A stretch of 39,129 bases of DNA from positions 1-39,129 of the IMG/VR virus record IMGVR_UViG_3300032516_000071, one strand, 5' to 3'. The notes beneath the pieces are model-generated. The model had not been told where the DNA came from. It did no database searches and saw only the letters and a program-made list of their open reading frames with translations. Within the stretch, counting starts at the first letter, position 1; each line of letters opens with the position of its first letter. The position numbers were made by a program, and so were the translations under genes. Positions 24,292 to 31,471 of this stretch are shown in pieces. This stretch comes from a virus.

Positions 24292-24459
24292 GTGCCAAAA
24301 ACAAGTAAAACAGGGATAGTGGAAGTTAGTTACGATATAGTGGAAGTTAGTTACGATAAGGTTCAACCCTTCCGTGTCTGGTGGAAAGGAAACATTTACT
24401 GGTTTGCCAAGACAATAGAAGAAGCAAGAAGGAAATTAGGCGAAGCCAAAAAGTTGTAA
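24292..24459 (+). CDS. Small protein with a tandem duplication
   Basis: A 55-residue protein from GTG 24292, behind AAAGGAGGGAGGTAGCTC. The start of the protein contains IVEVSYD twice in a row, encoded by a perfect 21-bp tandem duplication. The rest (VQPFRVWWKGNIYWFAKTIE) looks like a small beta-plus-helix fold, and it ends in a basic helix. Function unknown. The duplication may be recent because the two DNA copies are identical. Confidence 0.65.
   Translation: MPKTSKTGIVEVSYDIVEVSYDKVQPFRVWWKGNIYWFAKTIEEARRKLGEAKKL
24316..24357 (+). repeat. Perfect 21-bp tandem duplication
   Basis: Two identical 21-base units, 24316-24336 and 24337-24357, each beginning ATAGTGGAAG and encoding IVEVSYD. The length is a multiple of three, so the frame is kept. 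Confidence 0.95.
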
Positions 24460-24488
24460 AGGGAAATAAAAACGGAAGGAGGTAACAA

Positions 24489-25010
24489 GTGGGAAGTAAA
24501 ACGATAGAGATTAGATACTGCGACAAGTGCGAGAAGGAAATCGTGGGGAGGCTGACACTCCATACCTGCCCGGTATGCGGGAAGGATATCTGCGTTGAGT
24601 GTCAGGAAAAAGAGGACGCCAAGCATAAGCCCAGGGAGAGAAAAGCAAAGGCTGAACCCGAGCCAACGCTAGGGGATATGAGAGTCAGAGGTGGCAGGGT
24701 TGAGCACTATGTTAAGGCAGGGAAAGATATAAAGGTTAGGACTGTTTTGAGTAACGACTTAAAGCAGGAGATTGTTATTAAGAAGGGCGATAACCTTAGT
24801 ATCCATGTGCCGACCGGGATAGACGATGATACCGAATACAAAGTGAACATCGCTGGCTTTGAGACTACAGGGGCAACTTTACGAGTAGCAGTTCTCGCAG
24901 TTCTTGAGGACAAATTCAATGGCAAGATACCAGATTGCCTCAGCGAACAGGAGCGAGAGACCATTAAGGGAATACTGGACGCTGGAAGTATATCTGACCC
25001 AAGAGATTAA
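24489..25010 (+). CDS. Zinc-ribbon protein of the early operon
   Basis: A 173-residue protein from GTG 24489 behind GGAAGGAGGTAACAA. Residues 11-40 carry three Cys pairs (CDKCEKE, CPVCGKD, CVECQEKED), a treble-clef or double zinc-ribbon arrangement. A Lys/Glu/Pro-rich linker follows, then a globular alpha/beta half (KVRTVLSNDLKQEIVIKKGD; ATLRVAVLAVLEDKFNGKIP). It sits upstream of the recombination genes. Likely a nucleic-acid or protein adaptor. No specific function can be given. Confidence 0.7.
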   Translation: MGSKTIEIRYCDKCEKEIVGRLTLHTCPVCGKDICVECQEKEDAKHKPRERKAKAEPEPTLGDMRVRGGRVEHYVKAGKDIKVRTVLSNDLKQEIVIKKGDNLSIHVPTGIDDDTEYKVNIAGFETTGATLRVAVLAVLEDKFNGKIPDCLSEQERETIKGILDAGSISDPRD

Positions 25011-25032
25011 ATAAGAAAGGAGGGAAAACAAT

Positions 25033-25506
25033 ATGCCAAAAGCTAAAGATTTTTCCGCCAGTGCTGTGAACCTATGTAACCCACCTGAAATCGGAGAGAA
25101 GCTGAAAGAGCTACACGATGCTCAATCAAAAGCCGATACCCTTGATGCTGTCCTAAAGGCTATCCCGGAGTATGAGGAGTTACAGGCACAGCAAAGACTT
25201 GTTGGCGACATTACCGCTCAAATCAAGGGCATGATTGACGCCCAGGGAAGTTACCAGGATTTAGACAATGAGAGATACGCCTTGAAGTATTCCCGGGCTA
25301 CAAAGCAATACCATGCTGAACCTTTCATCGAGAACTATCCGAAGTATGCCCCGGCGGTCATTGAGAACTCGGTCAATGTCAAGGCTCTGGAAGGCTTACT
25401 GAAGGGTGGGTTGCTCACTGAGGAAGGGCTGGAAGCGTATGGCGTGCTGACCAAGAAAGTGGACTACGCCTACTATGTCCGTTTAGAGGTAAAAAGATGC
25501 CTATAA
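25033..25506 (+). CDS. Hypothetical recombination-associated protein
   Basis: A 157-residue protein behind AAAGGAGGGAAAACAAT. The N-terminal half is a long helix (EIGEKLKELHDAQSKADTLD; EYEELQAQQRLVGDITAQIK), suggesting a coiled coil. The C-terminal half is compact (YALKYSRATKQYHAEPFIEN). Its place two genes before the RecT-like gene is where some phages carry Gam-type or nuclease partners of the annealing protein, but I see no nuclease motif. Its end overlaps the next start by 10 bases. Confidence 0.65.
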   Translation: MPKAKDFSASAVNLCNPPEIGEKLKELHDAQSKADTLDAVLKAIPEYEELQAQQRLVGDITAQIKGMIDAQGSYQDLDNERYALKYSRATKQYHAEPFIENYPKYAPAVIENSVNVKALEGLLKGGLLTEEGLEAYGVLTKKVDYAYYVRLEVKRCL

Positions 25507-25763
25507 AAAAGTTAGATGTTCCCGCAGTTCTTAAAGTGGGTAGCTACGCTAGTGAGCAAACTATTTTGAGAATAGATACCCCACCTAAATATAGAAGGTA
25601 TGATTACACTGGTCAGAGTATTGCTGAGATATGTGAGAATACAGCCTTCGCTTTAGCGGAGTTTGGAATGAACGAAATAGCAGTCGTCGCTTGGGGTATG
25701 GGGCTTGCCGTTATAGACTGCCTTAGCGCGAAAGGAATAGATGTTACCGAAATAAATATCTAG
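25497..25763 (+). CDS. Hypothetical 88-residue protein
   Basis: Starts at ATG 25497 inside the end of the previous gene, behind AGAGGTAAAAAG, so translation is probably coupled. The product has a beta-type N-terminus (DVPAVLKVGSYASEQTILRI) and two helices (AEICENTAFALAEFGMNEIA; MGLAVIDCLSAKGI). The base composition looks somewhat more AT-rich than its neighbours. No family recognised. Confidence 0.6.
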   Translation: MPIKKLDVPAVLKVGSYASEQTILRIDTPPKYRRYDYTGQSIAEICENTAFALAEFGMNEIAVVAWGMGLAVIDCLSAKGIDVTEINI

Positions 25764-25771
25764 GAGAGAAG

Positions 25772-26932
25772 ATGCCATTTTACGATGCCAACCTGACCGA
25801 AGACCAACTCAAGCGAATGGTAGATGAATACCGATGCAACGAATGTGGGGGTATTCTGACACTGGCTTGGGGTGGAGCTTGGAAGATTAACGGCTATGTG
25901 ATCAGGTGTTCTAACTCAGACCACAGCACGATAGCACCAAAACGAAATGCCGTAAAGAGCGGCAAGTTCGATTATAGAGAATATCTAATGAGGGAGGTAG
26001 AAATGGAAGAAAAAATTGGAAAAGAGGGAATGCAGGCACTAGCTACTATACCACGACAGGGACAACTTACCCAAAGCCAAGCGATGCACATTCTTCAGTT
26101 AGTCTATCCTAAAGCTCCGCAGGATGAGATTATCCGATGTGCTATTCTATGCAAGGACTTCGGGCTACACCCTTTGATGAGGGAGGTTTACTTAATTCCA
26201 TTCAAAGACAAGTCTGGCAAGGAAAACTACGCCACAGTGCTAGGTATTAACGCTACCCGGAAACTGATCCGTGGGAGTTACTCCTACACTGATGACACCC
26301 CTAGATTGATGACTGAGCCAGAGCAGAAACGAGTATTCGGCGAGGTAGATACTGAGAATATCGTAGCCATTACCAAGTTACGCACTAAGGATGGGCTTGA
26401 GGCTCCCGGCTATGGGAAGTGGCCAAAGAACAAAGAACCTTATGGAACGGATAAAGGAAACACTAAGGTGAACATGGCCTTTATCCGGAGCGAACGCAAT
26501 GCCTTTGGGCGGCTATCCCCGGATGCCTTGCCGCTGAATGTTGATATCATCGATGAGGCTTATGCTAACATACCTGATATTGGTAAGGTGAATCTTGGGA
26601 CTGGCGAGATTATCGAGGGTGAGGTCAAAGAGATAGAAGCAGAGAAGCCCAAAACAAAGAAGGGTAAGGCAAAGGAAGAGCCATTGGCTGAATCTTCTGA
26701 CCCTCTTGTCGAACCTGTTTCTGAAGTTGAGCCAGAGAAGGATGAGACTCCGATTACTGATGAGCAAGTGACAAATCTGGTAAAGCTAATGAATGATACC
26801 GGCATCGGATATACTGACTTGGCTGCGTTCTGTAATAAAGAAAAGAAGTGGAATATCCGGGACTTCAAGAAAGAACTCAAGGTGTGGCAATATAATGAGA
26901 TTTTGAAAGCCTTTGAAAAAGGGCTTGCATAG
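25772..26932 (+). CDS. recT: RecT/Bet-like single-strand annealing protein with zinc-finger extension
   Basis: Pairs complementary single strands during phage recombination and replication. Residues 85-285 match the RecT/Bet style: AILCKDFGLHPLMREVYLIP, then FKDKSGKENYATVLGINAT, and the later region around MAFIRSERNAFGRLSPDALP. The first 77 residues form a separate module with C22, C25, C46 and H51, a possible zinc finger, and the last 110 are Glu/Lys/Pro-rich followed by a small helical domain. A second strong ribosome binding site (GAGGGAGGTAGAA) leads an in-frame ATG at 26003 (M78), so a short core-only form may also be made. GAGAGAAG precedes the first ATG. No partner exonuclease is recognised next to it. 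Confidence 0.8.
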   Translation: MPFYDANLTEDQLKRMVDEYRCNECGGILTLAWGGAWKINGYVIRCSNSDHSTIAPKRNAVKSGKFDYREYLMREVEMEEKIGKEGMQALATIPRQGQLTQSQAMHILQLVYPKAPQDEIIRCAILCKDFGLHPLMREVYLIPFKDKSGKENYATVLGINATRKLIRGSYSYTDDTPRLMTEPEQKRVFGEVDTENIVAITKLRTKDGLEAPGYGKWPKNKEPYGTDKGNTKVNMAFIRSERNAFGRLSPDALPLNVDIIDEAYANIPDIGKVNLGTGEIIEGEVKEIEAEKPKTKKGKAKEEPLAESSDPLVEPVSEVEPEKDETPITDEQVTNLVKLMNDTGIGYTDLAAFCNKEKKWNIRDFKKELKVWQYNEILKAFEKGLA

Positions 26933-26954
26933 ATCAGGTTTACCCCCTGACGAA

Positions 26955-26982
26955 CCGAGCCAGAGCGCCAGTTCTGACTCGG
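26955..26982 (+). other. Hairpin in the leader of the next gene
   Basis: CCGAGCCAGA and TCTGACTCGG pair over 10 positions with one mismatch, around an 8-base loop. No T-run follows, so it is probably not a terminator. It stands between the annealing gene and the gene at 27002 and could tune its translation or protect the mRNA end. Confidence 0.55.
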
Positions 26983-27001
26983 TGGTGAAGAGGTAAACGG
27001 A

Positions 27002-27292
27002 ATGGGAAGCATTATTGACTCTAATAGAATAATTGTCTCTCTTAATCATATAATAAAACCCGAATTTGCATCTACCTTTAATAGGCTTGATGATTATTAT
27101 ACTTTTGTGAAAGACGAGTTGAAGCAAAGTATAAATCGGAGAGTATCCCTAAAAGGATATAAACCTATCGGAGAAATAGAATATACCTTTTGGGAGAAAG
27201 ACCCTGATAGTCTGCTTAAAATAAGACAAACTAATGACATTCTGAGAGCAACGCTTCTTTGTGAGGTAAGTTTTAGGAGGCTTAATGGCTAG
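27002..27292 (+). CDS. Hypothetical 96-residue protein
   Basis: Starts at ATG 27002 behind GAAGAGGTAAACGGA and overlaps the next gene by 8 bases. The product is mixed alpha/beta, with an N-terminal beta stretch (DSNRIIVSLNHIIKPEF), a helix (YYTFVKDELKQSINRR) and a C-terminal segment (SFRRLNG). Codon choice is clearly more A/T-rich than in the genes around it, which suggests later acquisition. No family recognised. Its neighbours on the 3' side are replication genes. Confidence 0.6.
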   Translation: MGSIIDSNRIIVSLNHIIKPEFASTFNRLDDYYTFVKDELKQSINRRVSLKGYKPIGEIEYTFWEKDPDSLLKIRQTNDILRATLLCEVSFRRLNG

Positions 27293-27947
27293 ACCAAAGA
27301 AGCAGACAGTCGATTATTTTCCTCACTACTGTAATAACAGTAAGTCTCTCTTCATTGTGCAGAGTCAGCATGGGAACGATGGCTATGCTTTTTGGTTTAA
27401 GTTGTTACAACTCCTGGGTAAGACTGAAGGACACTGTTTTGATTACAACAACTCGGACAATTGGCTGTTTCTGATAACAGAAACTAATGTGCCGGGGGAA
27501 AAGGCTGAGAAGATACTTGAAACCCTTGCCTCGGTAGGCAGTATAGACGCGGAACTATGGGAACGCAAGATTATATGGTCGCAGCACTTCGTTGACAATG
27601 TTGCTGATGTTTACATACGCCGTAAGACCGGTGTGCCACGCCGCCCTGGGGATAGTATGCCGGAGCCGGTCAAGAAAGATATAGTAACTGATGACCTGAA
27701 AGTTGCAGGGATGGTTACGTATTATGAGGACAAGGTTGGGAGAGTGCTTACTCCGGTAGACCTTGAGAAGATGATTGACTACGCCGACAACTACCTGGAC
27801 GGCTGGTTCGAGAAAGCCGTTGACGAGGCTGTTAAGAATAATGCCCGCTCTCCGATGAAATACATAGAGGCTTGCCTAGAGAACTGGCGTAAAGAACATC
27901 CAGTAGTGGAAGTTAGCCCGGATAACCAGGGTGTGAAGAAACTATGA
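27285..27947 (+). CDS. DUF4373/DnaD-like replication initiation protein
   Basis: A 220-residue protein. Residues 8-115 match the DUF4373 style: VDYFPHYCNNSKSLFIVQSQ, then GNDGYAFWFKLLQLLGKTEG, a winged-helix-like N-terminal domain of phage replication initiators. Residues about 145-205 form a DnaD-type helical domain (VTYYEDKVGRVLTPVDLEKM; ARSPMKYIEACLENWRKEHP). In DnaD-DnaC gene pairs such a protein recognises the origin and recruits the helicase loader. The start overlaps the previous gene and the stop overlaps the loader gene (ATGATGG), supporting a coupled pair. Confidence 0.8.
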   Translation: MARPKKQTVDYFPHYCNNSKSLFIVQSQHGNDGYAFWFKLLQLLGKTEGHCFDYNNSDNWLFLITETNVPGEKAEKILETLASVGSIDAELWERKIIWSQHFVDNVADVYIRRKTGVPRRPGDSMPEPVKKDIVTDDLKVAGMVTYYEDKVGRVLTPVDLEKMIDYADNYLDGWFEKAVDEAVKNNARSPMKYIEACLENWRKEHPVVEVSPDNQGVKKL

Positions 27948-28816
27948 TGGAAGAAAAGGCTTTGACCCCAGAAGGTAAAAAGTGGCTACACAATATCTGG
28001 AACTCTAAACGGCTCGAGTCGGAATCAGGAGCCTGTCCCGATTGCGGTAGAAAAGCCATAGAAATTCAGGTATGGGAGTTTGCTGATGGCACAATTAAGA
28101 AGTATAAGAATTGTCCTACTTGTATTGCCAAGCGAGATAAGATGCGTAAGGAGGAGGAAGAAGTAATAAGACTAGCTGAGGTAGCCAAGATGAAACTTCA
28201 ATATCGTAAAACCTGCGGAATCCCAGCCAAATTTATGAACCAAGACTTTAGCACGTTTAAGAAAGGCTGGCAGGATAAAGCCTTTGACTACTGTTGGAAG
28301 TATGCCAACAGTTTCCCCGTTGATAAGAGACCTATCGGCATCCCATCACTCTATATTCAATCAAAATCCTTTGGAACGGGCAAGACCCATTTAAGTTGTG
28401 CCATTGTTCATCGCATTATAGACCGATGGAACGGCGGAGATAGAGGTTGTCCAAGAATAATCTTTGCTAGCGAGCCAGATTTCTTTCGTGCTATACAGAC
28501 TACTTACAGCTTCAACAATGAGGAGCAGAAGATGAGGGAAAGCGAAGATGATATTATCAAACGGCTTACTTACTGTGACCTGTTGATATTGGATGATGTG
28601 GGCAAGGAAGAACGCCGGGACCTACGTTTCCTGCAAAGGACTCTCTTTGCCCTGATAGACGGCAGATACCGCCTTGAAGTTCCAATGGTATTGACGGCTA
28701 ACCTGAACGCTGACCAGTTAAAGACTCATCTTGGGGATGCCGCCTTTGACAGATTCTTTGAAATGATAAAAGGCTCTCAACTTGAAATGGAAGGTAAGAG
28801 TTACAGGAGGCAATAA
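27944..28816 (+). CDS. dnaC: DnaC-like AAA+ helicase loader
   Basis: Predicted to load the host replicative helicase at the phage origin. The 290-residue protein has an N-terminal zinc knuckle (CPDCGRKA near 31 and CPTC near 57), then the AAA+ core: Walker A SKSFGTGKTH (140-149), Walker B DLLILDDVGKE (212-222), sensor-1-like PMVLTANLN (247-255) and a likely arginine finger in AAFDRFFEM (266-274). Order and overlap with the DnaD-like gene fit the usual phage initiator/loader unit. The phage brings no polymerase or helicase, so it must use the host's. Confidence 0.88.
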   Translation: MMEEKALTPEGKKWLHNIWNSKRLESESGACPDCGRKAIEIQVWEFADGTIKKYKNCPTCIAKRDKMRKEEEEVIRLAEVAKMKLQYRKTCGIPAKFMNQDFSTFKKGWQDKAFDYCWKYANSFPVDKRPIGIPSLYIQSKSFGTGKTHLSCAIVHRIIDRWNGGDRGCPRIIFASEPDFFRAIQTTYSFNNEEQKMRESEDDIIKRLTYCDLLILDDVGKEERRDLRFLQRTLFALIDGRYRLEVPMVLTANLNADQLKTHLGDAAFDRFFEMIKGSQLEMEGKSYRRQ

Positions 28817-28884
28817 TGTCTAAAGGAATCAGAGAGACGGCTTTTGCCACTCCGGTTGAGGATTTGATGAGGAGATTTGGCTAG
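28816..28884 (+). CDS. Possible 22-residue peptide
   Basis: A tiny frame whose ATG overlaps the stop of the helicase-loader gene (TAATG), behind CAGGAGGCA. The product is MSKGIRETAFATPVEDLMRR plus two residues. The strong ribosome binding site and overlap argue for translation; the length argues for caution. It may be the remnant of a longer gene. Confidence 0.35.
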   Translation: MSKGIRETAFATPVEDLMRRFG

Positions 28885-28926
28885 ATGATTGACTTAGAAT
28901 AAAGGAGACAACAGAATAGAATAATA

Positions 28927-28987
28927 GCTTGCTGGTGTGTGGTTAAACTATCGGCGGTTCCCACCTAAACTGTCCGAGCCAGCAAGC
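28927..28987 (+). ncRNA. Structured RNA leader before the VRR-NUC gene
   Basis: GCTTGCTGG (28927-28935) and CCAGCAAGC (28979-28987) form a perfect 9-bp closing stem around a 43-base interior. The interior holds two related blocks, TAAACTATCGG and TAAACTGTCCG, and a short second hairpin (GCCT/GGGC) follows before the ribosome binding site GAGGTAATACT. No coding frame crosses it. It could be a small RNA, a riboswitch-like leader or a regulatory hairpin. I do not recognise a known class. Confidence 0.45.
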
Positions 28988-29008
28988 CTGAAGGGCTGAG
29001 GTAATACT

Positions 29009-29401
29009 ATGATAAAAGTTAGCGAATCTGAAGTTAAATATGCGGTCAACGAATACCTAGAGACAATAAAGGCTATGGGTAAACTATGGTTCTGCCGGCT
29101 TAACGCCGGGGACTTCATAGAAGAGCGAGGCGGTAGCCGGCGCCGGATTAAGGGAGCCGGCAAGGGGACGGCTGACTTTATTGTCATCCAGGGGGGTGAG
29201 GTCCAGATGTTTCACGCAATACAGAAGAGTATCCATGCCATTCATCCCATATCCTTCGTGACTTTCATCGAGTGCAAGAGTTCAATCGGCAAAGAAAGCC
29301 CGGAGCAGAAAGAGTTTGAAGAGCTGGTTACCAAACTTAACTGTCGGTATGCGATAGTCAGGTCAGTAGATGACGTGATAGGGGTACTGAATCGTGAGTA
29401 A
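29009..29401 (+). CDS. VRR-NUC domain nuclease
   Basis: A 130-residue stand-alone VRR-NUC protein, a PD-(D/E)XK-type nuclease fold usually acting on branched or nicked DNA in phage replication and repair. Core residues are visible: E8 in the first helix (SESEVKYAVNEYL), GTADFIVIQGGE (about 54-65) with the catalytic Asp, TFIECKSSIGKES (84-96) with the E-x-K pair, and a following helix with Q99 (PEQKEFEELV). The length and motif order are normal. The structured RNA element lies in its leader. Its stop overlaps the next small gene. Confidence 0.85.
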   Translation: MIKVSESEVKYAVNEYLETIKAMGKLWFCRLNAGDFIEERGGSRRRIKGAGKGTADFIVIQGGEVQMFHAIQKSIHAIHPISFVTFIECKSSIGKESPEQKEFEELVTKLNCRYAIVRSVDDVIGVLNRE

Positions 29402-29501
29402 CAAAGGGAAGCCCTGCATCTACGAGCCAAATGTATTCTGTCAAGAGGGGGACTGTAAAGGATGCCAGATATACTTGAAGCGAATAGAGAACTCAAAATA
29501 G
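29394..29501 (+). CDS. 35-residue cysteine-rich mini protein
   Basis: From GTG 29394, overlapping the nuclease stop. The product starts MSNKGKPCIYEPNVFCQEGD and continues CKGCQIYLKR, giving four Cys in C-x8-C-x4-C-x2-C order, enough for one zinc site. It overlaps the next ORF. Small cysteine-knuckle proteins of this type are scattered through this genome. Function unknown. Confidence 0.55.
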   Translation: MSNKGKPCIYEPNVFCQEGDCKGCQIYLKRIENSK

Positions 29502-29590
29502 CAGTAGAATGGGCTGAGGCTAAGAAGAACGCCTTTGAGGGATGGCTTAAAATACTGATGGAAATTTTAAGGTCTTTAACGACATCATAG
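29462..29590 (+). CDS. 42-residue helical peptide
   Basis: Starts at ATG 29462 inside the previous mini gene, behind GTAAAGG. The product, MPDILEANRELKIAVEWAEA and on to a C-terminal LRSLTTS, is a single amphipathic helix. Chained overlaps support it, but the evidence is weak and it may be a by-product of the overlapping frame. Confidence 0.45.
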   Translation: MPDILEANRELKIAVEWAEAKKNAFEGWLKILMEILRSLTTS

Positions 29591-29603
29591 AGGAGATTGG
29601 GGA

Positions 29604-30323
29604 ATGAAGACTAAAATTGAGTGGTGCGATTACACGATAAATCCTGTTAAGGGATTATGCCCGATGGCCTGTCCTTACTGCTATGCCAGACGGATGTATA
29701 AGCGGTTCAAGTGGAATCCAGAGATAAGATATACCGACCCTGGATTTACCATCGCTGAATTACTGGCAGTCAAGAAGCCAAGCAAAATCTTCTGGGGTTC
29801 AACTATGGAACTATTCTGGGGTTGGCCAGAGATATGGATGCGGGATACCTTCACGATAATAAAACAATTCCCGCAACATACTCATATCTTCCTCACCAAA
29901 CGACCGGAGAATCTACCGATAGAGTTCCCTGAGAATTGCTGGGTGGGGGTAAGTGCTACTGATTACCCTTCATTCTCTGAAGCCTGTAACCAACTTTACC
30001 CAGTTGAAGCTAGGGTAAAGTTTATTTCCTTTGAGCCACTATTAGACTTAAACGGCTGGGGAGTTAGTAATATCTATGAGTGGTTTCATAGAGTTCGTAT
30101 TGATTGGGTAATCATCGGGCAACAAACCCCAGTCAAGCAAGCCACGATGCCGAAGATAGAATGGGTGGCGGCGATAGTTGAAGCAGCATCAAAAGCTGGT
30201 ATTCCAATCTTTCTAAAAAACAACCTTGAAAGTTTAATACATCACGAGTGGCAGGATAATGTCTATGCTAAGTTACTAAGAACACGAAGTGGTAAGCTCA
30301 GACAGGAGTTCCCCGATGTCTGA
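29604..30323 (+). CDS. DUF5131 (phage Gp37/Gp68-type) radical-SAM-like protein
   Basis: A 239-residue protein. The N-terminus carries the family signature TKIEWCDYTINPVKGLCPMA followed by CPYCYARRMYKRFKW: three Cys in a C-x3-C-x2-C pattern (C19, C23, C26), the pattern of radical-SAM [4Fe-4S] clusters. Later conserved-looking blocks are IFWGSTMELFWG, HIFLTKRPENLP and VKFISFEPLLDL. The family is common in phages and prophages, and its substrate has not been established as far as I know. Its stop overlaps a mini zinc-ribbon gene. GGAGATTGGGGA precedes the ATG. Confidence 0.85.
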   Translation: MKTKIEWCDYTINPVKGLCPMACPYCYARRMYKRFKWNPEIRYTDPGFTIAELLAVKKPSKIFWGSTMELFWGWPEIWMRDTFTIIKQFPQHTHIFLTKRPENLPIEFPENCWVGVSATDYPSFSEACNQLYPVEARVKFISFEPLLDLNGWGVSNIYEWFHRVRIDWVIIGQQTPVKQATMPKIEWVAAIVEAASKAGIPIFLKNNLESLIHHEWQDNVYAKLLRTRSGKLRQEFPDV

Positions 30324-30456
30324 ACCGATACGACCAGATAGACCTTGCTCATCCTGCCATATTGATAGTTGGTATTGGCCTGGTGATTACTATATGGGAA
30401 AGAAGCTGTGGCTATGTGGAGTATGCCATCCGGCTCCAGGAGTAAAGAATGAGTGA
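30316..30456 (+). CDS. 46-residue zinc-ribbon protein
   Basis: Starts at ATG 30316, overlapping the DUF5131 stop, with CAGGAG just upstream. CSSCHIDSWYWPGDYYMG and, after a basic step, LWLCGVCHP give two C-x2-C(H) knuckles separated by about 18 residues, a compact zinc ribbon like those of primase or helicase accessory proteins. Its tight coupling to the radical-SAM-like gene suggests related function, but this is inference. The stop overlaps the next start. Confidence 0.65.
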   Translation: MSEPIRPDRPCSSCHIDSWYWPGDYYMGKKLWLCGVCHPAPGVKNE

Positions 30457-30781
30457 GATAAAAGCGGAACTCAAGCGGATACTAATTAGACATGAGGGGC
30501 GAAGCCAGGCGATAACTGGCAAGGAACTAGCTGGAATGTTTGGCTACAAGGATGATAGGGCTATACGCCTGGTGATTCGTGAACTCATAACTGAGGGGTT
30601 GCCGGTGGCATCTAGCACTGAAGCCCCGGCCGGCTACTTTATAGTGGGGACTAGGCAAGAAGCTGAGGAATATGCACAGTCAATCAGGAGACGGCTCATT
30701 GAAGACGCCATCAGAAGGCGTGACTTCCGCAGGGCGGCGGACTTATACCTTACGCCTGCTACTCAAGCGAGAATGGTATGA
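30449..30781 (+). CDS. Winged-helix DNA-binding protein
   Basis: A 110-residue protein overlapping its neighbour on each side. Residues 1-75 read as a winged helix: KAELKRILIRHEGRSQAITG, then KELAGMFGYKDDRAIRLVIR as the recognition helix region and a wing (VASSTEAPAGYFIVGT). The rest is a basic helical tail rich in Arg (SIRRRLIEDAIRRRDFRRA). Such small proteins act as transcription or replication regulators. It is a second candidate for the protein that binds the shared early operators. Confidence 0.7.
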   Translation: MSEIKAELKRILIRHEGRSQAITGKELAGMFGYKDDRAIRLVIRELITEGLPVASSTEAPAGYFIVGTRQEAEEYAQSIRRRLIEDAIRRRDFRRAADLYLTPATQARMV

Positions 30782-31044
30782 ACATGATACAGATGGAGTT
30801 CCGCTTCAACTATCACCAGGAAGATGATAGCCTTGAGTTTCAGTTTCAGATGGGCAAGGCTCCGGTAGTCGGTCTTAGACTTCCTACTTTGCCCTTTCTT
30901 GATTTGTGTAATGAAATCGTGAAGGTGTGGCAACCTTTCCTTGATAAAGTGAAACAGCATAGAGCCGAAGGTATCAAAGAAGATATCAAGACTGAGTTTG
31001 ATATTGAGAAGTGGAATAAAATGATGGGAGGCAAAGATGGCTAA
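30778..31044 (+). CDS. Hypothetical 88-residue protein
   Basis: Overlaps the winged-helix gene by 4 bases (ATGA). The product begins with beta strands (MIQMEFRFNYHQEDDSLEFQ) and ends with an amphipathic helix (EDIKTEFDIEKWNKMMGGKD). No family recognised. The start codon has no strong ribosome binding site, so it probably depends on translational coupling. Confidence 0.6.
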   Translation: MNMIQMEFRFNYHQEDDSLEFQFQMGKAPVVGLRLPTLPFLDLCNEIVKVWQPFLDKVKQHRAEGIKEDIKTEFDIEKWNKMMGGKDG

Positions 31045-31243
31045 ACAAAATCCCTGTCCGGTTCCTGGATGTCAACGCAACAAGTCGCTCACTTCCAAGT
31101 TTGGAGTCTGTGCGGTCCACGATTCTCAATTTGCTGGTATCACCTTCTACTTACAGCAAGCTCAGAAGCAGGCACAGCAAGCAACAAGGAAAGGGTTTAG
31201 ACCTGGCGACAGAGTTAGCCCAGGTGGATTGATAATACCATGA
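31037..31243 (+). CDS. Small protein with a zinc-knuckle N-terminus
   Basis: A 68-residue protein overlapping the previous gene, with GGGAGGCAAAG in front. CPVPGCQRNKSLTSKFGVCA followed by VH gives Cys-x4-Cys and a Cys/His pair, a likely zinc site. The rest is a Gln-rich helix (FYLQQAQKQAQQATRKGFRP) and a Gly/Pro end. It overlaps the next gene by 4 bases. Function unknown. Confidence 0.6.
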   Translation: MAKQNPCPVPGCQRNKSLTSKFGVCAVHDSQFAGITFYLQQAQKQAQQATRKGFRPGDRVSPGGLIIP

Positions 31244-31446
31244 TTAACGCTCTCCCGGTGTGGCACTGCCTCTCTTCGGAGGCACAATTAAGACTGGCAA
31301 AGATAGCACTAGCTAACGGCTGGGACTTTGAGATTCCCGACTGTGAGTGGCATCCCTGGCTGCCCGGGGTCAGGCCGGTAGATATTGACGCCGGGGTAGA
31401 CTATGATAAATTCATAAGGCAAGCACCGAGTAGGAGAAGGAATTGA
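31240..31446 (+). CDS. Hypothetical 68-residue protein
   Basis: Starts within the previous stop (ATGA). The product (MINALPVWHCLSSEAQLRLA, then GWDFEIPDCEWHPWLPG) is rich in Trp and Pro and ends in a basic tail (QAPSRRRN). No family recognised. Its arrangement in the chain of overlapping genes from 29394 onward supports it as real. Confidence 0.55.
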   Translation: MINALPVWHCLSSEAQLRLAKIALANGWDFEIPDCEWHPWLPGVRPVDIDAGVDYDKFIRQAPSRRRN

Positions 31447-31471
31447 ACTGGAACGGATTAGGGAAGGTAGA

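Noticed and set aside
28885-28926. ATG frame after the 22-residue peptide
   Set aside because: It stops after five codons, so it is not a gene.
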